From the NCBI GenBank assembly GCA_023382655.1, contig JAHDWK010000030.1, positions 1 through 64,000 on the forward strand: DNA of 64,000 bases. The letters are read 5' to 3'. The stretch's first letter is position 1; each line of letters begins with the position of its first letter. A program made the position numbers and the translations under genes. Positions 1 through 9,086 of the stretch are shown in pieces. The DNA is from Anaerolineae bacterium (GTDB lineage Bacteria > Chloroflexota > Anaerolineae > Promineifilales > Promineifilaceae). The notes beneath the pieces are model-generated. The model was not told where the DNA came from. It did no database searches and saw only the letters and a program-made list of their open reading frames with translations.

Positions 1-261
1 GATGAATCTTGAGACCATAGAAATAACGCTTTTTGCTTGCAATGTAACCACGAAACTCCTAGCTTTTTCTGTAAGGTCCATAAGGGCTGCCATATGCATC
101 ATGAGCTTTCGATTGTCATTGGCATCAATCGAAAAAACTTCTGTCCATATCTGTCTGGCTGGCATCTTGCTTCGCTCATCCGAGGTGTTACCGTGAGCTG
201 CCGTTAAAATCTCATGCAATCTAGCAGCAGGATTATTAGTAAAAGTGACATTAGATTCCAT
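1..261 (-). CDS. Hypothetical protein, 3' end beyond window
   Basis: An open frame on the minus strand starts with ATG at 261 (MESNVTFTNNPAARL...) and runs without a stop to the window edge, giving 87 residues. The visible part is mixed polar and hydrophobic with Met-rich helical stretches (KLMMHMAALMDL). There is no signal peptide. I do not recognise the family. Base composition is visibly more AT-rich than the rest of the window and the stretch lacks ACGGCCGT, which fits recently acquired DNA. The overlapping + frame is less convincing. Confidence 0.45.
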   Translation of the reverse strand, partial: MESNVTFTNNPAARLHEILTAAHGNTSDERSKMPARQIWTEVFSIDANDNRKLMMHMAALMDLTEKARSFVVTLQAKSVISMVSRFI

Positions 262-392
262 AAACAAAGCCTTCTATCTGCAAATCTTTAGATGCTTTTC
301 TGTGCTGTGGCTGATACTCCAACGCGCCACCCTAGTGCTGGATAGACATCAACTGCGCTAAAAATCGTAACCCGTTCCCCTCCACAGACAAA
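262..392. other. Spacer upstream of partial gene
   Basis: No gene is seen here. The stretch would hold the promoter of the minus-strand gene starting at 261. No clear -10/-35 pair was identified. Confidence 0.3.
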
Positions 393-474
393 ACGTAATC
401 CGTGAACCGTGAACCGTAATCCGAAGTCCGATTACGGATTACGCATCACGAATCACGAGTTACGGCCGTCGCCG
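393..474. repeat. Iterated GTAATC/GATTACGG spacer repeat (family A)
   Basis: Repeated short units of the type CGTAATCCG, CGTGAACCG and GATTACGGATTACG, partly self-complementary, lie at the 3' end of the DUF4350 remnant and encode its last residues. The same style recurs at 14259-14342, 49909-49976 and 56427-56462, each in a spacer or at a gene end. Confidence 0.7.
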
Positions 475-976
475 CTGCCGCTGCCTGCACCATCTCATGT
501 TCCGTGCGGGCGGTTTGCAGTTGGTGGAGCAAGGCCAGCAGTGCCTGGGGGTCAACGGCCGTGTCAAATTCCGCCAAGCGGGCCACAAACTCCGCATCCG
601 GCAGCGTCGGGTTCAGCCGGTAACGGAAACCCAAATCACGCTTCAGACGCAAATGGTAATCTTGCAGCACGGCCGTGCGGTGCCCGGCACGGCGGCTGAG
701 ATTGGCAATGCCGGAAATATATTCCAGCGGCGCGCGGCGCGTCAGCGTCTGCGGCAGGGGCAGCGGGCGGCCAAAGATACGCCCTTGCAGCACCAACCCC
801 ACAAACAGCACCAGCGCCGCATAGAGCAGCGCCCGTCCACCCGCCGTCACCGCCACCGCCCCCCGCACCCCATGATGCCATTCATCAAAAAAGATCACCT
901 GCGGCTCGCCCGCCGCGTTCAGCAGCGCCAGCACCCAGGCCGCATTGTCCGCCGCCACAAAACTAATAACGATCAA
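446..976 (-). pseudogene. 5'-truncated DUF4350-type membrane protein remnant
   Basis: The frame encodes about 176 residues resembling the C-terminal half of DUF4350 membrane proteins: a nucleotide/ThuA-like end (VAADNAAWVLALLNAAG), the FFDEWHHG motif, one membrane helix (ALLYAALVLFVGLVL) and a helical cytosolic tail. Family members normally have roughly 200 more residues in front. Here the frame is closed by a stop at 992-994, the only start is a TTG at 976, and a terminator lies directly upstream. I infer a 5' deletion and loss of function. The last residues are encoded by a spacer repeat. A short functional protein cannot be excluded. Confidence 0.55.
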
Positions 977-1006
977 TAAAAGCTGGCTTGCTCAACATAT
1001 CCAGCC

Positions 1007-1044
1007 AAAAAAAAGGCTTGTTGCTTTCGACAAGCCTTTTTTTC
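1007..1044. terminator. Bidirectional intrinsic terminator
   Basis: A-tract, arm GGCTTGT (1015-1021), loop, arm ACAAGCC (1030-1036), then a T-tract. It can act on either strand. No intact gene ends into it now, which supports a deletion nearby. Confidence 0.8.
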
Positions 1045-1220
1045 TTGGGCCAGTGGATGAAGAAATCATCCTCTCTCAAATTTTGCCCGCCAATCGTCAC
1101 CCACACCATTTTCACCTAAAAGCCAGTACCGAAGTCAGGGTAAACACCTCTCTGCCAATCTGTTACCATTTGCCCGACGTGGCGCAAGATGACATCTCGC
1201 GTTGCAGAAAGGAGCAGAAT

Positions 1221-3854
1221 ATGAACCGAATACAGTTTCCACGTCCTCTTGTGTTCATTTTGTTTGGCATTGGGTTGGTGGTGTCGGCCGTCGCCCTCCA
1301 CACCGTCCGCGCTGATGTGAGAGGCGGGCTGTCCACCCCCATCATCTTTGTCGCCCGCGCCCACCTGGCCACCGAAGACACCATCTTCCGCGATGAAGTT
1401 GGCCCTGCCGGGCAATTTGGCACCGGCATCCCCAAATATGCACCCGGCAGCCGCCTGGTGCAGCGAGACGCCGATGGCACCTTGCACGTTTACAACCTGC
1501 CCGGTCTGGTAGATGTGCAGTCGCCTGATGTCAGTTTCGACACGACCACTATCGTCTTTGCCGGGGCCACAACCATAGACCCCACCGACCCGGACTATGG
1601 CTGGCGCATTTATGAAGTGGAAGTGGGCGATTTTGATGGCTCCAACATGACCCAACTCACCCATTCTGACCGCAGCATCACCATCCCCAACTCCCATTTG
1701 TGGGGCAATGCGCAGACGTATGGCGACTACCACGACCTGTTCCCCGCCTATCTGGCCGACGGCCGTATCGCCTTCAACTCCTCTCGCTACCCCACCCGTG
1801 CCCACTACGATGTCCGTGAATCCTTCAACATCTACATCATCAATGGCGATGGCTCTGGCCTGCGCCGCATCACCACCGAACGCGCCGGGGTGCTGCATCC
1901 TACCCCACTGCCCGACGGCCGTATCCTCGTCTCCCGCTGGTGGAACCAGTTCAACCAGCCTTCCGAAACCGGCATCTACAACCGCATAGACAACGCCGAC
2001 CACAACGTCACCCTACCCGACGGCACCGTTATTCTGGCGAACCCCGACGCCACCTTCAACCCACCGTTGGCGATCCTGCCCGGCGGTTTTGAAGTGCGCG
2101 ACGCGCCTAACACCTGGCATCTGATGACCGTCAATCCCGATGGCACGGAGTTCAAACGTTTTGCCTGGACGCCCTGCTGCTTCTGGAATCTGACCAATGA
2201 TTCCGGTCATGGCGACACCTACGCCGCCGCGCAGCCGGCTGTGGTACAAAACAATGGGCAACTTTTTGTGGCCTACACCATGCAGCCCGACCAGACAATG
2301 GTTCATTCCACGCTCAAGTCCGGCATCCGTATAGCCCGTCCCGGCGTGGAAATGCTCTATGCCAACGCCATAGACGCCCTCGCCGGGCTGAGTTATGACA
2401 AAGCGTGGAATCAAGGGGATGATTCCGGCCCCTATGCGCTCCATCCGGCGGGGCTGCCCGACGGCCGTGTCCTTTTCTCCCAATCCGAAGAAGACAACAG
2501 CCTGCCCACCAGCGGCACATACAACGGCTTTGACCTGCAAGGCTCCAACCTGCGTTACCGCCTGTGGACCATGGAAATAGATGGTGCGGGGCAAATGCCC
2601 ATTGCCATTGACCTGTCACCTTTTGGCCTGGGCACCGCCGATCTCATGGACGCCACCCCCATTGTGGCGCGGGTAGGTTGGGCATCCCTGCCCGACGTCT
2701 TCACCCAAATCGCTAGCGACGACCCCGTGCAGGGCAACGTGCCCAACACGCTGCCCGCCTATTGGTTCAGCCAGAAAGGCCCCGGCGACATTGCGACGGC
2801 GACCATTCACAACCCTAATGTCTACGCGAATCCTTCCCTCTTTTCACCATACGTCAACAATTCGCCGCCGCCTGGCAGCGTGGCGAAGGCGCAACTTTGG
2901 ATTGACGCCAACCAGTTTACCGGCGCGTACTGCTACAACGACTGGCCGAACCCCTGCGCCAACTTCCGCGCCGATGACGAGGTGCGCGCTATCCTGTGGG
3001 ATGAAGTAGACGTGACATCGGCCGGGGCGTTTACCATGACCGTACCCGCCGATGTGATGGGCTTTATTGTGCTGCGCGACACCGAAGGTCGGTTGGTGCG
3101 GAGTTGGAATCGTGGCTACACCACCATTGCCCAGGGCAGTGCGTGGGCGCGCCCTGGCGAAACCGTCACCTGCACCGGCTGCCACATGGGGCATGTCAGC
3201 GGTTCGTTGGATGATGTGCTGGCTGACGCCGAAACAGGCTGGCAAAATGTGGCCCCCTTTGCCCACGCCGACGCCAGTTCCCACCGTCCCGGCGACCAGT
3301 ACAACAACTTTGGCCCCGAGAAGATTAACGACCGGCGCGGCTGGGTGCCGCGCCCGGCTGGCGGGCCACCCGCGCCGTTTTTTGACGAAGCGTACCGGGA
3401 GCCTTACCAGGATGATGAGTTGGGTTGGCTGACGGAGGATGGACATACCACCGGCGAATGGGTAGAGCTGACCTGGCCCATAACCATGCGCGTCAAACAA
3501 ATCCGGCTGGTTGGCCCGCCGCCACAGGGCGGTGATTGGAATGGTTTCGGCCAACCAGTCCAGGACGGCCCCTATTACGTGGACAACGCCACCTTGAACC
3601 TGTATCGGGATGGGGTGTTGGTGGATGGCCGGGCCACCGGCCGCATTGAACCCCTGGAAAACGGCGGTACGCTCATCACATTGGCCACACCCGTGGAAAT
3701 TGACAGTCTGCGGCTGACGGTGAATGCCGTCACCGGGCGTTGGCATTGGGATGAAGTTGCCGCGCTGAATGAAATTGAAGTCATTGGTCAGGCCGCCGAA
3801 GCATGGCCGTTACTGGAAATCTCATATACCTTCTTGCCGATCATTCAGCGGTAG
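1221..3854 (+). CDS. HzsA-like secreted mono-heme beta-propeller protein
   Basis: This 877-residue protein resembles the hydrazine synthase alpha-subunit-related family. An N-terminal signal/anchor helix (about residues 7-30) is followed by TolB/PD40-like propeller repeats (LPDGRI..., residues about 90-560). Then come a middle domain, a single CxxCH heme motif (C651, C654, H655, in TCTGCHMGH) and a C-terminal discoidin-like carbohydrate- or surface-binding region (about 690-870). It should be exported and carry one c-type heme. The ATG at 1221 has AAAGGAG 7 nt upstream; the open frame extends further back through a terminator, so that longer version is rejected. No other hydrazine synthase genes are nearby, so hydrazine chemistry should not be inferred. 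The C-terminus (YTFLPIIQR) resembles that of the secreted protein ending at 49528. Confidence 0.8.
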   Translation: MNRIQFPRPLVFILFGIGLVVSAVALHTVRADVRGGLSTPIIFVARAHLATEDTIFRDEVGPAGQFGTGIPKYAPGSRLVQRDADGTLHVYNLPGLVDVQSPDVSFDTTTIVFAGATTIDPTDPDYGWRIYEVEVGDFDGSNMTQLTHSDRSITIPNSHLWGNAQTYGDYHDLFPAYLADGRIAFNSSRYPTRAHYDVRESFNIYIINGDGSGLRRITTERAGVLHPTPLPDGRILVSRWWNQFNQPSETGIYNRIDNADHNVTLPDGTVILANPDATFNPPLAILPGGFEVRDAPNTWHLMTVNPDGTEFKRFAWTPCCFWNLTNDSGHGDTYAAAQPAVVQNNGQLFVAYTMQPDQTMVHSTLKSGIRIARPGVEMLYANAIDALAGLSYDKAWNQGDDSGPYALHPAGLPDGRVLFSQSEEDNSLPTSGTYNGFDLQGSNLRYRLWTMEIDGAGQMPIAIDLSPFGLGTADLMDATPIVARVGWASLPDVFTQIASDDPVQGNVPNTLPAYWFSQKGPGDIATATIHNPNVYANPSLFSPYVNNSPPPGSVAKAQLWIDANQFTGAYCYNDWPNPCANFRADDEVRAILWDEVDVTSAGAFTMTVPADVMGFIVLRDTEGRLVRSWNRGYTTIAQGSAWARPGETVTCTGCHMGHVSGSLDDVLADAETGWQNVAPFAHADASSHRPGDQYNNFGPEKINDRRGWVPRPAGGPPAPFFDEAYREPYQDDELGWLTEDGHTTGEWVELTWPITMRVKQIRLVGPPPQGGDWNGFGQPVQDGPYYVDNATLNLYRDGVLVDGRATGRIEPLENGGTLITLATPVEIDSLRLTVNAVTGRWHWDEVAALNEIEVIGQAAEAWPLLEISYTFLPIIQR

Positions 3855-4008
3855 TGAGAGGTTACGGCCGTACATTAACCCGTTGTATGCCTTTCCTGTC
3901 ACCCAATTGACATCACCGCAGGACACGATCTGGTATCTTATCAGCAAGTTAAGCACAAACTTCTTCTCCTCTTTTCCTCCTCTTCTCCTCCTCCTCCTCT
4001 TCCGCAGC

Positions 4009-4037
4009 AAGCCCCCAAAACGGGGGCTTTGTTGTTT
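4009..4037 (+). terminator. Intrinsic terminator after HzsA-like gene
   Basis: AAGCCCCC, loop AAAAC, GGGGGCTT followed by TGTTGTTTT. The upstream stretch 3960-4008 is a pyrimidine-rich CTCCTCTT tract. Confidence 0.85.
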
Positions 4038-4074
4038 TCCGAACTGGTGTATCATTGAGAAGTTCAATTTTGGG

Positions 4075-4108
4075 AGAAGTTCAACTTTTTGGGAAAAGTC
4101 GAACTTCT
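4075..4108 (+). repeat. Inverted repeat in leader of coiled-coil gene
   Basis: AGAAGTTCAACTTTT and AAAAGTCGAACTTCT form 15-bp arms with one G-U/mismatch position and a 4-nt loop. It sits 16 nt before the start codon at 4125 and ends just before the ribosome site AAGGAG. A partial copy of the left arm precedes it. It could be a leader hairpin or an operator. Confidence 0.6.
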
Positions 4109-4124
4109 GAGTAAGGAGAAAATC

Positions 4125-5276
4125 ATGTCAATTGGCCCCCTACAGATGGTGATTATCGGATTTGAAAATGATGCCTACGCCCGTGACATTGTCGCCGAGT
4201 TAAGAGCCGCGCGGCAGAAGGGAAGCATCCGCCTGTTTGATATGCTTTACCTGATCAAACATGCGGACGGCACAGTCGCCAGTAAACAAGTAACTGACCT
4301 GACTCCAGAAGAAAAAGAGACGTTTGGGCATCTCGTCAGCCGCCTGATTGGGTTGGGCGCGGAAGGCATTACGCAAGACAACATCGCCGAACTGGCCGAA
4401 TCGCTTAAAGAATCTGATGTGGACTATGGCCTGACGGAAACAGAATTGCAGAATCTGGCGGCCAAAGTTCCCAATGGTAGCTCGGCCATTGCCGCTCTGT
4501 TTGAACATCACTGGGCGGTAAATCTCCGGGAAACGATTGTGAAAGCCGGGGGCAAGCTGCTGGTTAATGCCTACATCAATCCCGATACCTTGAAGGTTGC
4601 CAGCCAGCAGTTGACCTTTGTGCTGGATGCGGTGAACCGGGTGGAAGCAGCCGCTATTGATGAAGCCGCCGCCATCCGCGCCGAAGCGCAGGCGGATGCT
4701 GATGCTGCTCGCTCTGCCGCCGAAGCGGCCACCCAGGAGCGCATCGCCGCCGAACAGGCGGCTGCCGAAGCAGAAGAAAAGGCACGCCGCATCAAACAGG
4801 CAGCGGCGCTGCAAGCCCTGTCTGCGCTGAAGGCGGCCAAACTGGTGGCTGCCGAAGCGGAAGAAGAAGCGATGAAGGCGCTGTCGGAAGCGGAGTTGAT
4901 CAAGATGACGGCCGCTGACGAAGCGACGCTGGCTATGGCAGAAGCGAAGGCAGAAGAAGAACGAACACGACAAGAGGCAGCGGCGCGTATTGCTGAAGCA
5001 GAAGCGCTGGAAGATGCGGCTTTTGCCCAGGCGGAAGCGGTGCGCCGCGCCGCCCGTCGTCAGGAAATGGCGGCCATGGCGGAAGCGGAAATGGTGGTAA
5101 CGGCCGCAAAGGAGTTGGAGGCAACGGCCGTGCTCAAAGCCATTCGCGCCCTGGTTGCCGCCGATATTGTGCAGCAGGCTGCCGAACAACGGGCCATTGA
5201 AGCGATTGTAGCGGCCAATGTGGTGGAAGAATTGGCTGCACGGAAAGCGGCGGGGCTGCTGGAAACGGGCATGTAG
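4125..5276 (+). CDS. DUF6325-like protein with long Ala/Glu-rich helix
   Basis: The 383-residue protein has an N-terminal alpha/beta domain (about residues 1-150: MVIIGFENDAYARDIV..., GSIRLFDMLYLIK, PNGSSAIAALFEHHWA) that fits the DUF6325/DUF1269 type. From about residue 165 to the end it is an almost uninterrupted Ala/Glu-rich helical region with heptad-like spacing, with no Pro and few aromatics. No signal or membrane segment is seen. The start at 4125 follows AAGGAG. Function is unknown; the long helix suggests oligomerisation or scaffolding. It is monocistronic, bounded by terminators at 4009 and about 5285. A long antisense frame over it is a composition artefact. Confidence 0.7.
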   Translation: MSIGPLQMVIIGFENDAYARDIVAELRAARQKGSIRLFDMLYLIKHADGTVASKQVTDLTPEEKETFGHLVSRLIGLGAEGITQDNIAELAESLKESDVDYGLTETELQNLAAKVPNGSSAIAALFEHHWAVNLRETIVKAGGKLLVNAYINPDTLKVASQQLTFVLDAVNRVEAAAIDEAAAIRAEAQADADAARSAAEAATQERIAAEQAAAEAEEKARRIKQAAALQALSALKAAKLVAAEAEEEAMKALSEAELIKMTAADEATLAMAEAKAEEERTRQEAAARIAEAEALEDAAFAQAEAVRRAARRQEMAAMAEAEMVVTAAKELEATAVLKAIRALVAADIVQQAAEQRAIEAIVAANVVEELAARKAAGLLETGM

Positions 5277-5320
5277 TAACTGGGTAATTGAGTAATTACC
5301 GTAATTACTCAATTATTTTC
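5277..5320. terminator. Perfect palindrome at convergent gene ends (family B repeat)
   Basis: TAATTGAGTAATTAC (5285-5299), one base, GTAATTACTCAATTA (5301-5315), then TTTTCTTCTTT. It lies exactly between the 3' ends of the + gene ending at 5276 and the - gene ending at 5309, so a bidirectional terminator is likely. Related sequence occurs at 49521-49566 and 57314-57354. Confidence 0.75.
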
Positions 5321-6670
5321 TTCTTTGGTCAGGATAGCGTCAGCATAAACGAACATAGCGGCACTCCAGGTGAGGGGGGCTTCGGATTCATACCAGCGTG
5401 TCTTCAGGTAACGGCCGTCCTCACCATATACTTCATGCACCACTCCATCCCGCGCAATCACCTGCCCTATCCGGTCAAGCAGTTGGCTGGCTTCGGCTAA
5501 GCGCCCAGTTCGTGCGGCGGCAATGACATGCCAGCTTCCCAACCAAAGCCAGGCCGCCGACGTATGGTAATGGGCAATCCCACCTAACCGGTTTTCTAGA
5601 GCAATGTGTTCACGGCCGTAATCCTTGTTTGTGCATTTTGTGGGCACCGGATCAGCCATGCCAAAAGCGGCCATATTGTCCAGGATGGCGTTCGCCTGTT
5701 CTGGCGTCGCCAGTTGCCAGGCAATAGCCAGGAGGTTGCCATCGCTGCTGAGAATCTGCCGAAACTGGTGGCTGGTAATGAAAAAGCCCTGCGTCTCATC
5801 CCAAAAGTGGCGGTTGATGACCGTACAGAGCGCCTCCGCCCGCACTGCAAAGGCAATAGCGTCATCCCCATAACCATAACGGGCTGCATCCAGGGCAAAT
5901 TCGCGCAGCGCCTTCCAGTAGAGAACGTTGGTGTAATACACCGCCCCTTTGCGGATGACAGAATCGGCCCAATCGGTATACGCCCCCTGGTGCAGCAGGC
6001 CATCAGCTTGCAATGCCTGGCTCTCCACCCAATGCAACGCCTGTTTGAGCGCCGCCCAATGCCGGTGCGCAAATACTTCGTCCTGGTAACGCCGCAGGTA
6101 GTTGAGCGCGGCAATCACCAGCAGGCAGTTACCATCCAACGAGATGGTGTGGTGAGCGGTCTGGTATTTGGGGCGCAGGGGAGCATGGGTGGGTTGCTGC
6201 CGAGCGAAAAGGGAGTGCAGGTAACGGTCGGCAACACTGGTGGAGTGAATTTTGACGGGGAAACGGCCGTCTGCCCTTTGATAGTGCAAATACAACTCCA
6301 ACGTCTCTTTCAGTGCCCGCTGCTCGCCCATTTCCACCAAACCAAAGCTGGCGAAGCCAAAATCACGTGCCCACGGTTCGCGAAAGTTGCGCCAGCCGGC
6401 CCAGAGGATGGTTTTGCGTGTGCCATCAGGTAGATGGCGTTCTTCAATGCCAGCGCGCACGTTAGCTTCGGCAATGAGGCGGGCCAGGTTGGTCGGCGGC
6501 ACACCGGCGCCGCGCGATGCCTCATTATCTGTATCCGACTCCCACAGGGTGGTATGCAGCCGTGCAGCCAATCCTGGCTGCTGCAGCAGCCGCCGCCAAT
6601 AGGTGAACAGTTGTGAAACCACAAAACCCAGTAGAAAGGCAAGGAAAAGGGAGAACGGCCGTTGACGCAT
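5309..6670 (-). CDS. Membrane-anchored (alpha/alpha)6-barrel glycosidase-like protein
   Basis: This 453-residue protein starts with an N-terminal membrane anchor (RPFSLFLAFLLGFVVSQLF). It continues as a helical toroid of the kind found in amylo-alpha-1,6-glucosidase, GH15 and GH100-like proteins. Diagnostic stretches are WAGWRNFREPWARDFGFASF (candidate acid pocket), TISLDGNCLLVIAALNYL, GAYTDWADSVI, SSDGNLLAIAW and WYESEAPLTWSAAMFVYA. Substrate cannot be read from sequence; alpha-glucan or sucrose-type sugars are possible. I chose the ATG at 6670 because the anchor begins there. A GTG at 6697 gives nine more residues, and neither has a clear ribosome site. The gene stands alone between convergent and divergent neighbours. 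Confidence 0.7.
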   Translation of the reverse strand: MRQRPFSLFLAFLLGFVVSQLFTYWRRLLQQPGLAARLHTTLWESDTDNEASRGAGVPPTNLARLIAEANVRAGIEERHLPDGTRKTILWAGWRNFREPWARDFGFASFGLVEMGEQRALKETLELYLHYQRADGRFPVKIHSTSVADRYLHSLFARQQPTHAPLRPKYQTAHHTISLDGNCLLVIAALNYLRRYQDEVFAHRHWAALKQALHWVESQALQADGLLHQGAYTDWADSVIRKGAVYYTNVLYWKALREFALDAARYGYGDDAIAFAVRAEALCTVINRHFWDETQGFFITSHQFRQILSSDGNLLAIAWQLATPEQANAILDNMAAFGMADPVPTKCTNKDYGREHIALENRLGGIAHYHTSAAWLWLGSWHVIAAARTGRLAEASQLLDRIGQVIARDGVVHEVYGEDGRYLKTRWYESEAPLTWSAAMFVYADAILTKEENN

Positions 6671-6811
6671 AAGCGGTATTTTATCAAAAACCCTCACTCA
6701 GAGTAGCACACTCCTCTTAGCGTTGGTGTTGAGCAGCTGGTAATTCCGTGTACAATGGGGACGGTTGGGGGCCAGATAATGGTCACACATTCGCACAAGC
6801 AGGAGAATTAC

Positions 6812-9085
6812 ATGAATAAAGCGGCTTTTGTTTCATTTTCCACCAATGTCAATCTGGACGCGCTGCCGACCGGGTCCGCGTTCAAGGCCACCTGGACGGT
6901 GCGCAATGTAGGCACAACCACCTGGGGCCAGGGCTACACCGTGGCCCACATAAACGCCAGCAAAGGCAGCCAGTTGCTTACCGGTAAAGCCAGTTACGCA
7001 CTGGCCGAGGTTGCTTCTAAGGCCAGCGTGAATCCTGGCGAAAATGTGGAGATCTCGCTGGAAATGACTGCCCCGGCTACACCCAATCACCGCTATTTCA
7101 CCGACTGGCAGTTGAAAGACCCGCAAGGCAATTTGTTTGGCGACATTATCTGGCTGCGCCTGGTGACGACAGCGCCACTGCCTAAAGCAGAAGATAAACC
7201 GGCCACCGGGTCGGCGAAGGTAAATAGCAGTAAATATATTGACGACCACAATATCCCGGATGGTACGCCAATTCAAGAAGGCAAAAGTTTCACCAAGCAA
7301 TGGGTGGTAAAAAACAACGGCGATCTGCCCTGGACTGCGGCCTATCGGCTGGTGTGGGTGGGCGGCGAATCGCGCATGGCCGGTTCGATGAGCCACACGG
7401 TGCCCGCCGCCCAACCCGGTGAGGAGGTGGTGCTTTCGGTGCCGATGGTGGCGCCACCGGCGCAGGCGGAGGCGTATACCAGTTCGTGGCGTATCCATGA
7501 TGACCAGAACCGGGCCTTTGGCGATTCGTTTTGGGTGAAGATTCAATCTACGGCCAACGTGGATGGGTTTGGCATACGGCCGTATTCCCAAAACGACCCA
7601 CAGTGGAAAAACCTCAAATTGGGGCATGGCCCCAAAACGTTGGGCGAATTTGGCTGCCTGCTGAGTTGTATGGCCATGGCGCTCACCGGTTTTGGCGAAA
7701 ATTATACGCCCCTCTCGTTGAACAATGCCCTGCTCAACCGGCCCGCCGGGCAGGGCTTTGATAGTTCCAACGTCTTTTTCATGGCCCCGGCTTACCTGAT
7801 TGACCATGTCAAGTTTTACGATAACTGGATGCCGCTGCCGAATACGGGGGCGACCCATGCCAAACATGACCCCAACCTGCTCAGCCGCATTGACCAGGAG
7901 ATTGCCGCCGGGCAGGCAGTGATTTTGCAGGTGGATCAGGACCCGACCGACCCATACACCTATGGCACAGAGCAGCATTGGGTGTTTGTGCTGGCGAAGC
8001 AGGACAATGATTATCTGGTGCTGGATCCGACGGACGGCCGTCCCGTTTCTTTGCTCTCCCGGTATGGCTATGGCGGGCGTTCCCTGGCGGAAGCGATCAA
8101 GTCGGCGCTTATATACCGTTCGGATCGGGTGCGCATTCAACGCGGCGCGCAGCTACCGGCGGTAGAACCGGTGACAGCGAGTACGGCCGTGAGCGCCATT
8201 GGCCAGACAGACGGTGACCTCACCTATACAGGTCCCGCCTGGGAATTTGGCCGGATGTTGATTGGTGTGCATGACCGCGCCAACCGCCACCCAATGCAGG
8301 CGGATTGGGACCTGGCGCGGGGCAAGTTTGAATCGGTAAAAGTCATGAGCGGCATCTCGGTACAGGAGATGCAGAATTATCAGGCAAAGTTTTATTTGTG
8401 CCGATTATTTGAGAGTTGGAACGGCCGTCACGTGCCCGTGCAAGATTTTGTCAACACCGTCGCCAACGACATTGAGCGGCTGGTGAATGCGGGTGTGACC
8501 TATTTTGAGTTCCACAATGAGCCAAATCTGACGCACGAGGGATTGCGCTACAAAGGCGTGGCCGGGTCTTGGAGTAACGGTGCGGAGTTTGGCCAATATT
8601 TTATGGAAGGGCGCAAGCTGCTGCGGCAACGTTTCCCCGGCATTAAAGTGGGCTTTCCCGGCTTGTCGCCGGGCGCGGATGCGGAATATCGCTTTGGGCA
8701 TGATGCCGGTTTCCGCTTGAATGACACCGCCTTTTTGCACCAGGCGGAAGCGGCCATACGCGCCGCCGATTTTCTGTGCGTCCATGCTTACTACGTCTCT
8801 ATGCCAGAGGTAGAAACGGAAGCGATTAATCTGGTGAAGCAGTACCGGCGCATGTTCCCAGACAAGCTGATTTTTGTAGCGGAGTTCAGCAACCCGGACC
8901 CCCAGCAAAAGACGCCGATCATTGACAAAGGCAAACAGGCCAAGCGGTTCTATGAATTGTGCAGCCAGATTCCTGGCGTGGGCGCGGCGTATTACTTTAT
9001 TATCTCCGGTTCGGGCTGGGATCATCAGGCATTACGGCGGGATGTGGACGGCCGTTCGCTGGGCGTGATTGACCATATGTTGTAG
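6812..9085 (+). CDS. Ig-like/C39 peptidase/glycosidase-like fusion protein
   Basis: The 757-residue protein has two NBR1-type Ig-like domains (about residues 5-105 and 125-235; TWTVRNVGTTTWG and KQWVVKNNGDLPW). A C39-like papain-fold peptidase domain follows (about 245-430) with Cys near 281 (EFGCLLSCMAM), His near 389 (EQHWVFVLA) and Asp near 404 (VLDPTDG). The C-terminal TIM-barrel glycoside-hydrolase-like domain (about 475-757) has an NE pair near 570 (EFHNEPNL) and a second Glu near 690 (FVAEFSNPD), the spacing expected for retaining clan-A enzymes. No signal peptide is evident after the chosen ATG, which follows AGGAG. It probably acts on cell-wall or glycopeptide material, but localisation is unclear. 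Confidence 0.75.
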   Translation: MNKAAFVSFSTNVNLDALPTGSAFKATWTVRNVGTTTWGQGYTVAHINASKGSQLLTGKASYALAEVASKASVNPGENVEISLEMTAPATPNHRYFTDWQLKDPQGNLFGDIIWLRLVTTAPLPKAEDKPATGSAKVNSSKYIDDHNIPDGTPIQEGKSFTKQWVVKNNGDLPWTAAYRLVWVGGESRMAGSMSHTVPAAQPGEEVVLSVPMVAPPAQAEAYTSSWRIHDDQNRAFGDSFWVKIQSTANVDGFGIRPYSQNDPQWKNLKLGHGPKTLGEFGCLLSCMAMALTGFGENYTPLSLNNALLNRPAGQGFDSSNVFFMAPAYLIDHVKFYDNWMPLPNTGATHAKHDPNLLSRIDQEIAAGQAVILQVDQDPTDPYTYGTEQHWVFVLAKQDNDYLVLDPTDGRPVSLLSRYGYGGRSLAEAIKSALIYRSDRVRIQRGAQLPAVEPVTASTAVSAIGQTDGDLTYTGPAWEFGRMLIGVHDRANRHPMQADWDLARGKFESVKVMSGISVQEMQNYQAKFYLCRLFESWNGRHVPVQDFVNTVANDIERLVNAGVTYFEFHNEPNLTHEGLRYKGVAGSWSNGAEFGQYFMEGRKLLRQRFPGIKVGFPGLSPGADAEYRFGHDAGFRLNDTAFLHQAEAAIRAADFLCVHAYYVSMPEVETEAINLVKQYRRMFPDKLIFVAEFSNPDPQQKTPIIDKGKQAKRFYELCSQIPGVGAAYYFIISGSGWDHQALRRDVDGRSLGVIDHML

Positions 9086-9086
9086 A

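Noticed and set aside
393..474. CRISPR array
   Set aside because: The repeats are short, irregular and partly palindromic without unique spacers of constant length; no cas genes are seen.
945..1220. Longer start for the HzsA-like protein
   Set aside because: It would read through an intrinsic terminator; ATG 1221 has a good ribosome site and starts the signal helix.
1116..2003. 295-residue antisense frame in the HzsA-like gene
   Set aside because: Composition reflects the opposite strand; no motif, and the + gene is well supported.
1221..3854. Functional hydrazine synthase
   Set aside because: Only an alpha-like chain with one heme motif and no other subunits in the window.
4200..5312. 370-residue antisense frame opposite the Ala-rich gene
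   Set aside because: It mirrors the biased codons of the coiled-coil gene, is rich in Phe/Arg/Gly without domains, and has no ribosome site.
6833..8140. 435-residue antisense frame in the fusion gene
   Set aside because: His/Arg/Gln-rich shadow of the + frame, with domains clearly readable on the + strand.
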